Notes: generated by a model from the letters alone, not told the origin. Numbered from the stretch's first letter, positions 26,657 to 37,500 are shown. The stretch: DNA of 42,018 bases from Rikenellaceae bacterium (GCA_015060015.1 SUZG01000015.1:1-42018); one strand, 5' to 3'. Made by a program: numbers and translations.

Positions 26657-26687
26657 TTTTAGGCCTTAAACAAGCCCTGTCGGCTGA

Positions 26688-28712
26688 TTAGAAGTACTTG
26701 CCACGCAAGTCCTCAATCTCAACCATATTCTGCAATGCACCAAGTGCATACTGAACACTCATATTCTCGTTAGTGGTCTGCAAACGAGCCTTCTCCTCCT
26801 CGGCGGTACGAGCCTCAGCCTCGGTCAAAACCTCATCTACAACATATACCACAGCGGCACTACCGCCCTTGACGATACCCTGCTCACCCTGTGCACTCAT
26901 AGCGATAGCACCGGCAGCTGCGGGCTCGAACATCGCCTCACCAACGCTGAAATCAGTGAACTTAACGTTCTGGAAAGGAGTAGCCTCAACACCTGACTCG
27001 GCAGCAACCTCGTCGATACTCTTGCCTGCATACTTCTCCTTCAGCATCTCGAACTTCTTATCACGACGAAGCGTCATCATAATAGACTGCTCACGAGTGG
27101 CATCATAAGGCTGATACTTGTTCTCGTCAATAACATTGAGCATAGCCACTACATAAGCGTCACCCAAGTTGAAGATCTCTGAAATCTCACCCTCCTTGGC
27201 ACCGTTAGCCCAACGAACAACCTCGCGAGAGTTCTCCAAGCCGTTGATAAGGCGGTCACCCTGTGATACGCGAGCAACGCGAGAGGTAACAGCAGCAGCG
27301 GCAGCAGCAGTTGTGAAGTTATCCAAAGAGCCCTTACCATCAACAGCGAGGATACTTGCAGCGTTGTGAACATTGCGACGAGTCTCTGAAGATGCCTCAA
27401 TGGGAACAACGATTGAACCAACCAAAGCGTGCTTCTTCTTTGCCTCAACACTGTTTACCTTGAAGATCTGGAACACCTCACCCATAGCAACCTTAACGAT
27501 GTCACCCTTCTTTGCGTCTGCCAGTTCCTTAACCAAGTCGGTTGTAAGAGCAGAGAACGGCATTGAGCCGAGAGCACCGCCATTCTGTGCAGTAGCAGAG
27601 TAAGCTGAATGAGCTGCTGCAAGCTCTGCGAAGTCAGAGCCGGCCTTCAATACGGTTACAAGGCTATCAGCCAAAGCTGAATCAGTCGCAGGGATAACGA
27701 TGTGGCTCAAATCGATTGCCTCGGGCAACATCTTAACATCCAGAGCACGTGACATAACCCACTCGTTTGACTTCAACACGGGACCGTACATCTTACCATC
27801 CAGCATAACAGCCTCGTCAGCGTCGGTAATCTGTGTGTAGGCCTGTGCTACCTGACCCATATTCTTGCGGATGAATGCACGAGCATCCTCTGCTACGGCG
27901 AACTCCTCGCCCATAGCCTTAACCTTTGCCTCAACAGCCAACATATCCTCCTGTGTAGGAGCTACATCAAATACAACATAGCTCAACTCGCGATGTGGCA
28001 ACTTCTTGTAAGACTCCTTGTGTGCCTCATAGTACTTCTTCGCATCAGCGGCAGAAACCTCTACCAAAGAATCGGCGATAGTGCTGTAGTTGATAGCAAC
28101 AACACGGCCATTGCGGCTCTCGTTTGCTACCTTAACGCCGTGAGCAACCTCCAACGCATTTGCATAAGTACCGGCCTTGATCAAGCCTGCATACTTACCC
28201 ATCATACGGTTTGTCATAGCCTGTGAGTTAAGATATGCCCACATAGCCTGCATCTCGGGGTTTGTGCTCACCTGGCTCAAAAATGCCTGAACAGCACCTG
28301 CGTTATACACGCCTGTCTGTGGGTCAGCAAAAGCCTGATAGTACACCTGTGAAGGATACTCGCCGCTGAGCATAGCCAGACGCTCGTCCTGTGAAACGGC
28401 AACACCCATCTTCTCGAACTGGGGAGCAAAGAAGTGCTTTGCGATAAGCTCCTGCCAAGTAGCACCTGCCAATGCAGCAGCACCCTCCTCTGATGACTCA
28501 TCGCCACCGTTACCATTTTTCACAGCATCATAGGTCTTGATATACTCCATATAACCGACCTTGTTACCATCAATGACACCAACTGTTGGGTCATTGCTAC
28601 CAAAGAATCCCATCTCTGGACCCAGAGAGAGGATAAACGCTAAAAGAGCCAAGACGATAACGACCGTCAAGACTGCACCAAATTTGGTTCTTAATGTGTT
28701 TAGACTAGCCAT
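26688..28712 (-). CDS. PpiD/SurA-like membrane-anchored peptidyl-prolyl isomerase
   Basis: The 674-residue protein assists folding of exported proteins at the inner membrane. It has one N-terminal membrane segment (residues about 12-31, VLTVVIVLALLAFILSLG) with the bulk in the periplasm. A SurA_N-like helical region follows, with VGVIDGNKVGYMEYIKTYDAV at 44-64. A parvulin-type rotamase domain spans about 333-425 (LSHIVIPATD, GSDFAELAAAHS, NGGALGSMPFSALT, GEVFQIFKV). A second parvulin-like segment appears at about 440-540 but is less clear. The order is that of PpiD. It is the last gene of the envelope block, 90 nt after the CorC-like gene, and may also have its own promoter. Confidence 0.88.
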   Translation of the reverse strand: MASLNTLRTKFGAVLTVVIVLALLAFILSLGPEMGFFGSNDPTVGVIDGNKVGYMEYIKTYDAVKNGNGGDESSEEGAAALAGATWQELIAKHFFAPQFEKMGVAVSQDERLAMLSGEYPSQVYYQAFADPQTGVYNAGAVQAFLSQVSTNPEMQAMWAYLNSQAMTNRMMGKYAGLIKAGTYANALEVAHGVKVANESRNGRVVAINYSTIADSLVEVSAADAKKYYEAHKESYKKLPHRELSYVVFDVAPTQEDMLAVEAKVKAMGEEFAVAEDARAFIRKNMGQVAQAYTQITDADEAVMLDGKMYGPVLKSNEWVMSRALDVKMLPEAIDLSHIVIPATDSALADSLVTVLKAGSDFAELAAAHSAYSATAQNGGALGSMPFSALTTDLVKELADAKKGDIVKVAMGEVFQIFKVNSVEAKKKHALVGSIVVPIEASSETRRNVHNAASILAVDGKGSLDNFTTAAAAAAVTSRVARVSQGDRLINGLENSREVVRWANGAKEGEISEIFNLGDAYVVAMLNVIDENKYQPYDATREQSIMMTLRRDKKFEMLKEKYAGKSIDEVAAESGVEATPFQNVKFTDFSVGEAMFEPAAAGAIAMSAQGEQGIVKGGSAAVVYVVDEVLTEAEARTAEEEKARLQTTNENMSVQYALGALQNMVEIEDLRGKYF

Positions 28713-28752
28713 AATTGTTTATGTATTATTTATTTGTTCCAATTTTAGCCAC

Positions 28753-28760
28753 CAAAGATA
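28753..28760 (-). promoter_or_regulatory. Candidate internal promoter (-7 box) for the ppiD-like gene
   Basis: TATCTTTG on the minus strand lies about 40 nt before the start in the 90-nt gap. The -33 region is poor. It may add transcription to the upstream read-through. Confidence 0.45.
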
Positions 28761-28802
28761 ATAAAATTATTTTTAATATCAGCATCGAGGCCTATAAATT
28801 TG

Positions 28803-30077
28803 CTATATCTTTCTTACGCGAGCCAATTCAACGCGTGCTCGTGTTGAACGCAACACTTTGATTTCCAGTTTATCAGCCGCTATTACAGTACCCGCCGTCG
28901 GGATGCCGTCATAGTTGTACAAAATGTATCCTGCAAGCGTGTCATACTCGTCACTCTCCTCGATTCCCAGGTCGTATTGCTCGTTGAGATACTCAACATC
29001 CAGACGGCACGAGAGGACATACTCGCCCTCGCCCACCTGTTTCTCAACACTCTCCTGCACATCGTGCTCGTCCTCAATCTCGCCAAAAATCTGTTCCAGA
29101 ACATCCTCCATAGAGATAATACCCGCCGTGCCGCCAAACTCGTCAATAACGACAGCCACACTCGACTTACGCTTGATAAAGGTCTGCAACAGAGTCTGCA
29201 AAGGCAGTGTCTCGGCAACATAATCGACCTTCATCAGCACCTCATCTATCGTCTTCGGGTTGTTGAAGAGGCTCTTTGAATTGACATAACCGACAATGCT
29301 GTCGATACTCTCTCTCCACACAAATATTCTCGAGAACTTCGACTCCACAAAGCGGGCTGTAAGGTCCTCAATCGAAGTTTCGATATCCACCGCCTCGACA
29401 TCCACGCGTGACACCATACAATCTCGCACACGCAGGTCGGCAAAATCCAGTGCATTCTGGAAGAGCTTTATCTCCTCCTCGTCCTCCTCCTGCAACTCTA
29501 CATCATCGCCATCAACGAGATTTACCAAATCTTCACGATTGAAGGTGTAGTCAATCTCCGTACCCGTATTTTTACGGCCAAACAGTCGCAAAATAGCGTA
29601 CGAAATGAATGTTGTGAGTATTGCTATGGGGTATAGCAGAAGATAAAATACATAGAGAACGGGCGAGAATAGCTGATAATAGAAGTTAGGATTCTTCTTC
29701 ACTATCGACTTGGGCATAAACTCGCCACAGAACAGTATCACAATCGTAGATACGATAGTCTCCAATAGGACAGAGCCACCCTCGGCCATACCCTCCCAGC
29801 CGACAAGATCGGCCAGCAGACGCAGCAACAGCGACATATAGAGAGAGTATATTACCAGACATATATTATTACCAACCAAGATGGTAGTGATATACTGACC
29901 CGGATGCTTCTCGAAGACGTGTGCTACAAAGTTGAATATGCCACTCTGCTTACGGTCAATCTCCTCACGCAGGCGATTCTTGCTCAAAAAAGCAATCTCC
30001 ATACCTGAAAAGAATGCCGACAACAGCAGCATAATACAAATCAGAATGACCGAATTAATTAGGTCGGTGGTATCCAT
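28803..30077 (-). CDS. CorC/HlyC-type CBS-domain membrane protein (GldE-like)
   Basis: The 424-residue protein has a DUF21/CNNM membrane domain of three to four helices (residues about 8-190). Two CBS domains follow at about 207-325 (MVSRVDVEAVDIETSIEDL, VAVVIDEFGGTAGIISMEDVLEQIFGEI). A CorC_HlyC domain closes the protein at about 340-424. Relatives are linked to magnesium or cobalt efflux. In Bacteroidetes the family member next to lptC is usually called GldE, after gliding, although non-gliding species keep it. Nothing here suggests gliding. It lies 28 nt after lptC and so is probably in the same transcript. The substrate is unproven. Confidence 0.88.
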   Translation of the reverse strand: MDTTDLINSVILICIMLLLSAFFSGMEIAFLSKNRLREEIDRKQSGIFNFVAHVFEKHPGQYITTILVGNNICLVIYSLYMSLLLRLLADLVGWEGMAEGGSVLLETIVSTIVILFCGEFMPKSIVKKNPNFYYQLFSPVLYVFYLLLYPIAILTTFISYAILRLFGRKNTGTEIDYTFNREDLVNLVDGDDVELQEEDEEEIKLFQNALDFADLRVRDCMVSRVDVEAVDIETSIEDLTARFVESKFSRIFVWRESIDSIVGYVNSKSLFNNPKTIDEVLMKVDYVAETLPLQTLLQTFIKRKSSVAVVIDEFGGTAGIISMEDVLEQIFGEIEDEHDVQESVEKQVGEGEYVLSCRLDVEYLNEQYDLGIEESDEYDTLAGYILYNYDGIPTAGTVIAADKLEIKVLRSTRARVELARVRKI

Positions 30078-30105
30078 CTCTATTAGTTTGGTTACTTTTT
30101 ATTAT

Positions 30106-30999
30106 CTATTTTTTCAATGCTCCCGAAGCCTCATCTTCAAGACCTATCGACAGAAGTTCCTTGCCAGCATTTTTCGCCGCCGGCAATCTGGTCTTTCTCA
30201 ATGAGTCCTTCGCCAAAGGGGCCCCTTCTGCCTGCGAGTTCGCCTCAACCAAAGGTTTGACCGGCTTGGCTGGTGTTTTTGGCTTCGCCGCTACTTTCGG
30301 TTTTGACACGGTTTTAGGCTTCGATGTTGTTTGTGGCTTCACCGTTGTTCTTGGTTTTGCCTCTGGCTCCGGTTTTTTCGCTGTTTCGGCATCGGCATCC
30401 GACAACGAGTCGGCCTCCGACTTCGGCTCCGGCTCGGTGAAATATGTCACGCCCTTAATCTTGCGATAGTGCCAGTCGTTCATCTCTTCATCACTCTCAA
30501 AACCCTCACAGTCATATAGTTCGTCACCATCCACAACACGCGAATCGACATTCGAGTAGATGCGATGCGTGGCTTGATTCCAGAAGAGCTGTGATGTATA
30601 TAAACGACGGCCACCATTCTGTATTACGACAACATCACCCTTCGCCTCCCACAGTTTACGCGTCTCGTAAAAAATGGCATAGTTGGCAGTCAGCGTTGCC
30701 GACTCAACGGCAGTAGTATCACCCTCATAGGTAATGATTTTGATACCCTTGCGGAACTCCTTATATGGCTCGCGAGCCATTGAGTACCCCTCCATCAGCG
30801 GAGTGATAAAATGATACGATTTTTGACCATTCTCCGACATCACGATAGTAAGATTCTCACTATACTCCGTCATCAAATTTTCCAAATTTGTCGGCTGTGA
30901 TGATGTCGTATTTTTCGCCCCACACGAGAATAGCAAGATAGCACTCCCTGCAAAAGAGAGTGCTACCGCTAAATATCGTTTAAGCAAATCTGGTCTCAT
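30106..30999 (-). CDS. lptC: LptC-like lipopolysaccharide export lipoprotein with basic C-terminal tail
   Basis: LptC bridges the inner-membrane LPS extractor LptBFG to periplasmic LptA. This 297-residue protein has a lipoprotein-type signal with C26 (LLFSCG). The beta-jellyroll region spans about 40-185: ITYEGDTTAVESATLTANYAIFY and WEAKGDVVVIQNGG are the LptC/OstA-like repeats. Beyond about residue 190 comes a tail of some 105 residues: first acidic, then a run of Lys-Pro motifs (KPKTVSKPKVAAKPK). That tail is not part of the family fold and looks like an intrinsically disordered, cell-wall-binding segment. It starts 9 nt after the TPR gene and is followed by the GldE-like gene. LptA, B, F and G are elsewhere. 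Confidence 0.85.
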   Translation of the reverse strand: MRPDLLKRYLAVALSFAGSAILLFSCGAKNTTSSQPTNLENLMTEYSENLTIVMSENGQKSYHFITPLMEGYSMAREPYKEFRKGIKIITYEGDTTAVESATLTANYAIFYETRKLWEAKGDVVVIQNGGRRLYTSQLFWNQATHRIYSNVDSRVVDGDELYDCEGFESDEEMNDWHYRKIKGVTYFTEPEPKSEADSLSDADAETAKKPEPEAKPRTTVKPQTTSKPKTVSKPKVAAKPKTPAKPVKPLVEANSQAEGAPLAKDSLRKTRLPAAKNAGKELLSIGLEDEASGALKK

Positions 31000-31008
31000 T
31001 CGCCAATA

Positions 31009-32355
31009 TTATCTGTAACGAACAGTTGTGCTTACGCCGTTAGCAAAACCATAGTCGATAGTGTAGCGTGAACCGGCAGTTGCCTCGTTGAAGAAGCACT
31101 CCTCCTTTGTAGGGAATACTGCACGATAGTGGTTCATCATCTCCTGTGCCGACTTCTGAATCTCGGGGTCGTTCTCCAACAACGATACAGCCTGACTCAT
31201 AGCGTCATAAGCAGCCCAGAATGAGGTCTGGCAGCGGAACTCCGCACAGTTACCTGACGAAGCGTAGCACTGACCGATGATGAAGTAAGCGAAACCGTTC
31301 TCGGGGTTGATATTCTTAACCTCCTTGGCAGCAGCCATAGCAGCTGAATAATTCTTTGTTGTAAGGCTAATCATACCGATACGAACATACAACTTCTCCT
31401 TCTCGGCGGGGTTGCTCTCAACTGACAAAGACTCCTCCAGATACTTCAACGCCTTGTCATACTCCTCACGCTTCTGGAAGCCCTGAGCAAGGAACAATGC
31501 GATATCAGAAGATGGCTTAACCGAGTAGAGAGTCTCTGCGGTCTGGAAGAAGAAATCGCTGTCGCAACCTGCACGAGACATAAGAGTTACAGCCTGATTC
31601 AGGATAGTCTCATCGTTGGGGTTAGCCGCCAACTTCTTGGTAAAGAGAGTTTCCAAGTTCTCGCAGCTGGCAGCACCACTCATACCGAAGATACCCTCAA
31701 ACTGCTCCTTATACTGCATATCGTTCTCTGCCACATTCTCAAAAGCAGGTGACAAACGGTCATACTCAGCGATGATGGTCTCGGCATCGATCAAAGCGTT
31801 CTGGAAATCGTCGTTAAGGTTGCTGAAATAGATAACTGCCAACTCCAGATCCATCTTACCCTTAATCTCTACGCTGGCATCCATAGCCTCGTTGAGTACC
31901 TTGCGGATACCCTCACGATCCTCGGGCTTGAATGACACATACTCGCGAGCCTTACGGTCGAGAATATAATCCTTACCACGCTTTGCGTGTGAAGCAAAGT
32001 TCTCCAAACGCACATCATAGATCCACAACAAAGAGTCCACATAAGCAGTTCTCTCCTCTACCGATGTAGCACGATTGATTCTGTTCTTATACAACTTTAC
32101 AGCATTTGTGTAAATGTTCTCTGAACCTGCGGGAGCCTTCTCCAACAAAGTCTTCAGATAACCAGACGCAAGATCGTAGTTACGATTGTCCACAGCCTCC
32201 TTCAGGAACTGTGCTGTAAGCATCATCTCCTTACGCTCCTCGCCAGTTGCACCCCATTTAGCATACTTTGGGTCATCATAGTTAAGATCCTGTGCGGCTG
32301 CGGTAAATCCTACCATAGCAAACACGGCCACCAAAACAAATTTAATACTCTTCAT
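31009..32355 (-). CDS. Exported TPR-repeat protein
   Basis: The 448-residue protein has a signal peptide (residues 1-21, TAAAQ cleavage). At least three tetratricopeptide repeats lie in the C-terminal half: IALFLAQGFQKREEYDKALKYLEESL, EKLYVRIGMISLTTKNYSAAMAAAKEV and GFAYFIIGQCYASSGNCAEF. It should sit in the periplasm as a protein-interaction scaffold. I recall this TPR protein between an outer-membrane transport-like protein and lptC in many Bacteroidales, which suggests an envelope-assembly role, but its partner is unknown. It is preceded by a 110-nt gap without a clear terminator, so it is probably part of the same unit. Confidence 0.82.
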   Translation of the reverse strand: MKSIKFVLVAVFAMVGFTAAAQDLNYDDPKYAKWGATGEERKEMMLTAQFLKEAVDNRNYDLASGYLKTLLEKAPAGSENIYTNAVKLYKNRINRATSVEERTAYVDSLLWIYDVRLENFASHAKRGKDYILDRKAREYVSFKPEDREGIRKVLNEAMDASVEIKGKMDLELAVIYFSNLNDDFQNALIDAETIIAEYDRLSPAFENVAENDMQYKEQFEGIFGMSGAASCENLETLFTKKLAANPNDETILNQAVTLMSRAGCDSDFFFQTAETLYSVKPSSDIALFLAQGFQKREEYDKALKYLEESLSVESNPAEKEKLYVRIGMISLTTKNYSAAMAAAKEVKNINPENGFAYFIIGQCYASSGNCAEFRCQTSFWAAYDAMSQAVSLLENDPEIQKSAQEMMNHYRAVFPTKEECFFNEATAGSRYTIDYGFANGVSTTVRYR

Positions 32356-32465
32356 TGTAATCTAAAGTTTTGTTCTTATTAAAATTATATCCTAATTCTT
32401 TTTATATTAAACGCAATGATGTGTTTTTTATTGTCCTGCAACACTTTTTACCTCAATCGACACCA

Positions 32466-33848
32466 TTAGTCGAACTTGTAACGCTGGAACCATCTATCCT
32501 CGCCAAAGAGTGTCAGACCCAACGAAAGCTTGAAATAATCCTGCTTTACGAGGTTGGCACCCATGCCATCAACATCTACCACAACCATCTCCGGACGACG
32601 CATACCATACTCAAAGCCCACATCGATAGAGGAGCCACCGAACAGACGCACCGGAAATCCCAGACCGGCAGTTACGGCATACTGACGAATCTTACTGCCG
32701 CCAAAAGTTTGATACAGCTCGCCGGCACGGGCACCCACACGATATGCGATACGATTCATATAGTTACGCACATCCATAGCCTTTGGAGTAAATTCCAATC
32801 CGAACTTCAAGGTGTGTGTATCGGTATATTTCACAGCAACGCCCTTGTCATCAATACCCTCGCTATAATCGGCATTCTCGCTACCCCAGTCCTGATACAC
32901 ATAGTCAAGACCCCAGCGGACATGAACATCCTGATAGAAGACTCCGGCCGATATCTGCTGTGGCAAACGCAACGGGCCCTTCTCCGACTTGTCGCGAACA
33001 ACCGTCTGCAAGAGGTTATTCACATACACGGACTGTGTCACGCGAGGCTTCAAGCTACCACCGAGGTCATAAGTGGCACCCAGCGAGAACATACGCTTGG
33101 TATTCGAGATGATATGGAACTGAATACCCGCCTGTGCCTTGATGTTTGACACCACATAAGAATCGACACCCGTAGTGCTCGAATAGGAGCCGCTGCCGGT
33201 AATCATATTTGAGACCTGCGATGTGTAGTTGCGGGTGATGTTGCCCCAATAGTAAAGCATCGCAACACCGATTGAGAAACGCTTGAAAGGACGCCATCCC
33301 ACACCGGCCTTAACCTCGGTAATATCGCCCTCACCATCCCACTGATAGCGGACACTACCGATATTACCCAATATATCTTCCGACATCTCGTCGCGGTACA
33401 TCTTGTAGCCTACGTTGCTGTAAGGCGTGAGGCTGAAACCAAAGCCCACATTCTTCGCCAGAGGCATCTGGAACGCAATCTCGTGGAAGTTTACAGAGTT
33501 ATAAGCGGTCTTAACAAGTGAGTTGCCCGATTTCAGCTGGCTGTTGCGGTAGTGGCCGGCATCGACACCAAAATCGAAGATGAAACTCTTGCGGGTCATA
33601 TTGCCATAAGCCGCGGGGTTGAGCAGATTAACCATCGTGTATGAGTACATACCGAGCCCCACACCGCCCATAGAACGCATAGCCACATTACCCGGAGTGG
33701 CCAGCTCGCCCAAGCCGTACATAGAGTATGGCGAGTAGGTATTGATACTGCTCGAAAAGTTCTGAGCCGACGACACTGCGGGCATAGCAAAGAGTGCCAC
33801 CACAGCCATCATCACAACTCGAAATATTATGTTATTCAACTTTTGCAT
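32466..33848 (-). CDS. Outer-membrane transport-like barrel protein
   Basis: The 460-residue protein has a signal peptide (residues 1-29, VSSAQ). A beta-rich chain with many aromatic-Gly pairs follows: NTYSPYSMYGLGELATPGNVAMRSMGGVGLGMYSY near the start, and repeated strands such as FGFSLTPYSNVGYKMY later. The opening resembles FadL/OMPP1-like Bacteroidetes outer-membrane proteins. The last residues (WFQRYKFD) do not end in an aromatic, although a Phe is second from the end. The ATG lies inside coaX, a 17-nt overlap in another frame, so translation is probably coupled. Substrate unknown. Confidence 0.8.
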   Translation of the reverse strand: MQKLNNIIFRVVMMAVVALFAMPAVSSAQNFSSSINTYSPYSMYGLGELATPGNVAMRSMGGVGLGMYSYTMVNLLNPAAYGNMTRKSFIFDFGVDAGHYRNSQLKSGNSLVKTAYNSVNFHEIAFQMPLAKNVGFGFSLTPYSNVGYKMYRDEMSEDILGNIGSVRYQWDGEGDITEVKAGVGWRPFKRFSIGVAMLYYWGNITRNYTSQVSNMITGSGSYSSTTGVDSYVVSNIKAQAGIQFHIISNTKRMFSLGATYDLGGSLKPRVTQSVYVNNLLQTVVRDKSEKGPLRLPQQISAGVFYQDVHVRWGLDYVYQDWGSENADYSEGIDDKGVAVKYTDTHTLKFGLEFTPKAMDVRNYMNRIAYRVGARAGELYQTFGGSKIRQYAVTAGLGFPVRLFGGSSIDVGFEYGMRRPEMVVVDVDGMGANLVKQDYFKLSLGLTLFGEDRWFQRYKFD

Positions 33849-34560
33849 TGTAGTCTAAAATTGTGTTCAATCCGCAAATAACCAAATCACATTTTGCAAA
33901 TATCGTATTTTTAATTCGTTTCGCAAAAAATTTCGCGTCTCCACCCGTAAAAATTATGGATAATTTAACATTTTTCGATAAAAATGCAGAAATATACCCC
34001 TCAATTTCATTGACAATGCCCTGCATCACGCCCTGCTCTATCGCTTCGACGGTTGAAGTCCCCACCTCCAAAACTTCGTCCGTTGCTTCACATTCTGGCA
34101 GTCGTGAGGTGTAGTCGTGCAAAGCACGAAAACGCGTACGCATACCCGGCGATATATTACCGCCCTTAAAGACTCCGCCCTCCACAAGGTCGATTGTTAT
34201 GGCTGTTCCGAAATCGACAATCAGAGCATCTTCGCCATAGATCTTCACGGCGGCAACGGCTGCAGCAAGGCGATCCATACCCAGCGTTTGGGGTGTACGG
34301 TATGCATTCTGGATAGGAACGGGCGTTTCGCTGTTCATCTCCAAAACCTCCAAACCCAATGCCTGCAACCTGCTCACTACGCCATCAGCAGCTACTCCCG
34401 TTGCGGCAACTATGGCTCGTCTTACTTCGGGATAATTCCCCACAATAGCCTCTAAATCAGCTGCATCAACAGAGTCATACACATAACTGGCAACGATATC
34501 GCACCCGACAGCAAATGCCACCTTGACACGCGAGTTTCCTATATCAACAATCAAATTCAT
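33832..34560 (-). CDS. coaX: Type III pantothenate kinase
   Basis: CoaX phosphorylates pantothenate, the first step of coenzyme A synthesis. The 242-residue protein has the ASKHA-fold phosphate loops DIGNSRVKVA (6-15) and DFGTAITID, the pantothenate-contacting GMDRLAA, and GGNISPGM. Unlike types I and II it is not inhibited by CoA and needs a monovalent cation. It starts 10 nt after mfd ends and overlaps the next gene by 17 nt, so it is embedded in the rng-mfd-to-ppiD transcript. Its ATG at 34560 gives MNLIVDIGNS, the family start. Confidence 0.95.
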   Translation of the reverse strand: MNLIVDIGNSRVKVAFAVGCDIVASYVYDSVDAADLEAIVGNYPEVRRAIVAATGVAADGVVSRLQALGLEVLEMNSETPVPIQNAYRTPQTLGMDRLAAAVAAVKIYGEDALIVDFGTAITIDLVEGGVFKGGNISPGMRTRFRALHDYTSRLPECEATDEVLEVGTSTVEAIEQGVMQGIVNEIEGYISAFLSKNVKLSIIFTGGDAKFFAKRIKNTIFAKCDLVICGLNTILDYNAKVE

Positions 34561-34570
34561 CTCTCGGCTG

Positions 34571-37500
34571 TTATAAACTTCTCAACACATCTACCGCCTC
34601 GGCAAGATCGGCCACCCTTCTAACGGTCATTGCCAGACGATTATTGTGTTGTTTCAACACAAAGCGGTCGGGCTGCGTCGTGATTTTGCAAAGCAGATTC
34701 ATAAAGATATCGCTTTTGTAGTAGGGAGAGTTCTCCTCGCCCACAAAATGGACTATCATCAAGCCATTCTTCACCTTGACCCTCTCCATACCAAGACGCA
34801 CCGCCTCCCAACGCAATCGCACCACATTCAGCAATCCTGTTGCAGCCTCCGGCAATGCTCCAAAACGGTCTATGAGGCGGTTTGCATAAGCGACCAAATC
34901 CTCCTCACGTTGTATGGAGTCCAGTTCGCGGTAAAGACGCAGCTTCTCGGCCGGCTGACGCACATAGCTATCGGGCAGCTCGGCGAGCATATCTATCTCA
35001 ATAACAGAATCTTCGATATATGTATCGTTCTTGATGGTCTCCGCCTCCTTATCGGTGAGGCCCTCCACATCAAGACCCTCCGCACGCAACTCGGCAATGG
35101 CCTGACGCATAATCTTCTGATAGGTTTCAAAGCCAATATCGGCGATAAAGCCACTCTGCTCGGCACCCAGCAGGTTACCTGCTCCTCGGATATCCAAATC
35201 CTGCATTGCGATATTAAAGCCGGAGCCCAAATCCGAGAACTCCTCAATGGCACGCAGACGGCGACGGGCATCACTCGACAGGAGTTCATCGGGCGGCGTT
35301 ATCAGGTAGCAGTAGCCCTTGCGACTACTACGCCCCACACGACCTCGCAACTGATGCAAGTCACTCAATCCATAGTTCTGGGCGTTGTTGATGATTATCG
35401 TATTGGCATTGGGTATATCGATGCCGTTCTCTACAATAGTCGTGGAGATAAGCACATCGAACTCGCCGTAGATAAAGTCCATAATTAGTTTTTCCAGCTT
35501 ATCCGATGGCATCTTGCCGTGACCTATCGCCACGCGGGCCTTCGGACAAAGACGCGACACCATACCTTGCAGCGTAAGCAAATCCTCCACGCGATTATGG
35601 ACAAAATAGACCTGTCCGCCACGCGAGAGCTCCTCCTCAATAGCATCGCGAATGATATCCTCCGAGAAGACGTGCGACTCGGTAATGATAGGCTGACGAT
35701 TGGCCGGTGCTGTCGATATAACCGACAAATCGCGTGAGCCCATCAGCGAGAACTGCAATGTTCGGGGTATGGGCGTTGCCGTAAGGGTCAGCGTATCGAC
35801 ATTCACACTCATCTGCGTCAGTTTCTCTTTGGCAGCTACGCCGAACTTCTGCTCCTCGTCGATGATAAGCAGACCCAGGTCCTTGAATGAAATCTGCTTG
35901 CCCAGCATCTTATGTGTTCCTATCAGGATATCAATCTTTCCGGCAGCCAGATCTTCGGCTATCTCCCGCACCTGCTTGGCACTCTTTGAACGATTGATAT
36001 ACTCTATACGCACAGGGAAATCACGCAAGCGTTCCATAAACGAACGATAGTGCTGCAACGCAAGAATGGTAGTAGGCACCAGCACCGCCACCTGCTTGCC
36101 ATCGACCGCAGCCTTGAATGCTGCACGTATCGCCACCTCGGTCTTGCCGAAGCCCACATCGCCACACACCAATCTATCCATCGGCTGGTCGGACTCCATA
36201 TCCCGCTTGACAGCCGTGATGGCAGCCTGCTGATCCACCGTCTCATCCCACTGAAACGATGCCTCCATCTCATTTTGCAGGTATCCGTCAGCCGAGAAGG
36301 CAAAACCCTTGCTCGCCTTACGCTTGGCATACAGTGCGATAAGTTCTCGCGATATATCCTTGACAGCCTTCTTTGTGGCACTCTTCAACTTCTGCCAAGC
36401 ACCACCGCCCAGCTTGTAGATTTTGGGAGGCTCGCCCTCGCCACTCTTATATCTGGAGATACGATGCAGCGAGTGAACATTCACAAACAGCACATCGTTA
36501 TCCTTATAGACCAGCTTGATAGCCTCGTGAAGCTTGCCATTCTCGTTTATCTTGACCAGACCGCCAAATCGGCCCACGCCGTGGTCGATATGAACGACAT
36601 AATCGCCCATTTTCAGAGCATTAAGCTCTGCAACGGTCATCTGCTCGTCACGCTTTATCTCACCATTGATGCGGTAACGGTGATAGCGGTCAAAGATGCG
36701 ATGGTCGGCATATAACTGCAATTTGAGCGTATGGTCGATGAAGCCATCGTGCAGCGTTACCGCAATGGAGTCGAACAGAGGGTCTTTACGCCCCAGCTGA
36801 TGAAAGACATTATCGAGGCGTTCTATCTGTGCCCTGTTCTCCGATAGGATGAAGTTCTTATAGCCCCGCAGAATAGCATCCGAGAGATTCTCGGCCAGCA
36901 CCTCAAAATTCTTATTGAACTGCGGCTGTGGCGAGGTATTGAATGTAACGACAGCATCGGCAATACGTTCCTTCAGGTTATCTCGCAGCAGACACATACG
37001 ACTCGCTGCCATATCTCGCAGCAGAGTGTTTCGACTGGTCATCAGATTGTCTATCTCGGCAGGGGACTCCATCTCCGAGAGCATACGGCGACGCAGGTCA
37101 TTGACACGCTTCAACACATAGTCGGCATCATAAAACCAATATGTAGCCTCGCCGATGAACTGTGCCAGCGACACCTTCTCTCTCCCCGACACATTCAGGT
37201 TTGGGACAATCTCCACAGCCTGTGCCTTGTCGTGTGAGAGCTGACTCGAAATATTGAATCGGCGTATAGACTCCACCTCATCACCAAAGAAGTCGAAGCG
37301 GAAAGGTCGGCTCTCGGAGTATGAGAAGACATCGACAATACCGCCTCGCAGAGAGTACTGCCCCGGCTCATAGACAAAATCGACCTGAACAAAGCCGTTA
37401 GCCTCCAACTTATCCACCAAGTCGCTAATAACAATCTCATCGCCAACCGCAATGCGGATACTCTTCTCCGATATCACCCTCTCGTCGGCAACTCGTTCGG

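Larger units (their letters stand above)
26360..26687. other. Intergenic region upstream of mutA
   Basis: The 328 nt contain a candidate -7 box for mutA (26448-26455) and, at the right end, the terminator of the ppiD-like gene. A frame at 26385-26639 crosses that terminator and is not convincing. I see no B12 riboswitch: the conserved B12-box core does not appear on the minus strand. Confidence 0.5.
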
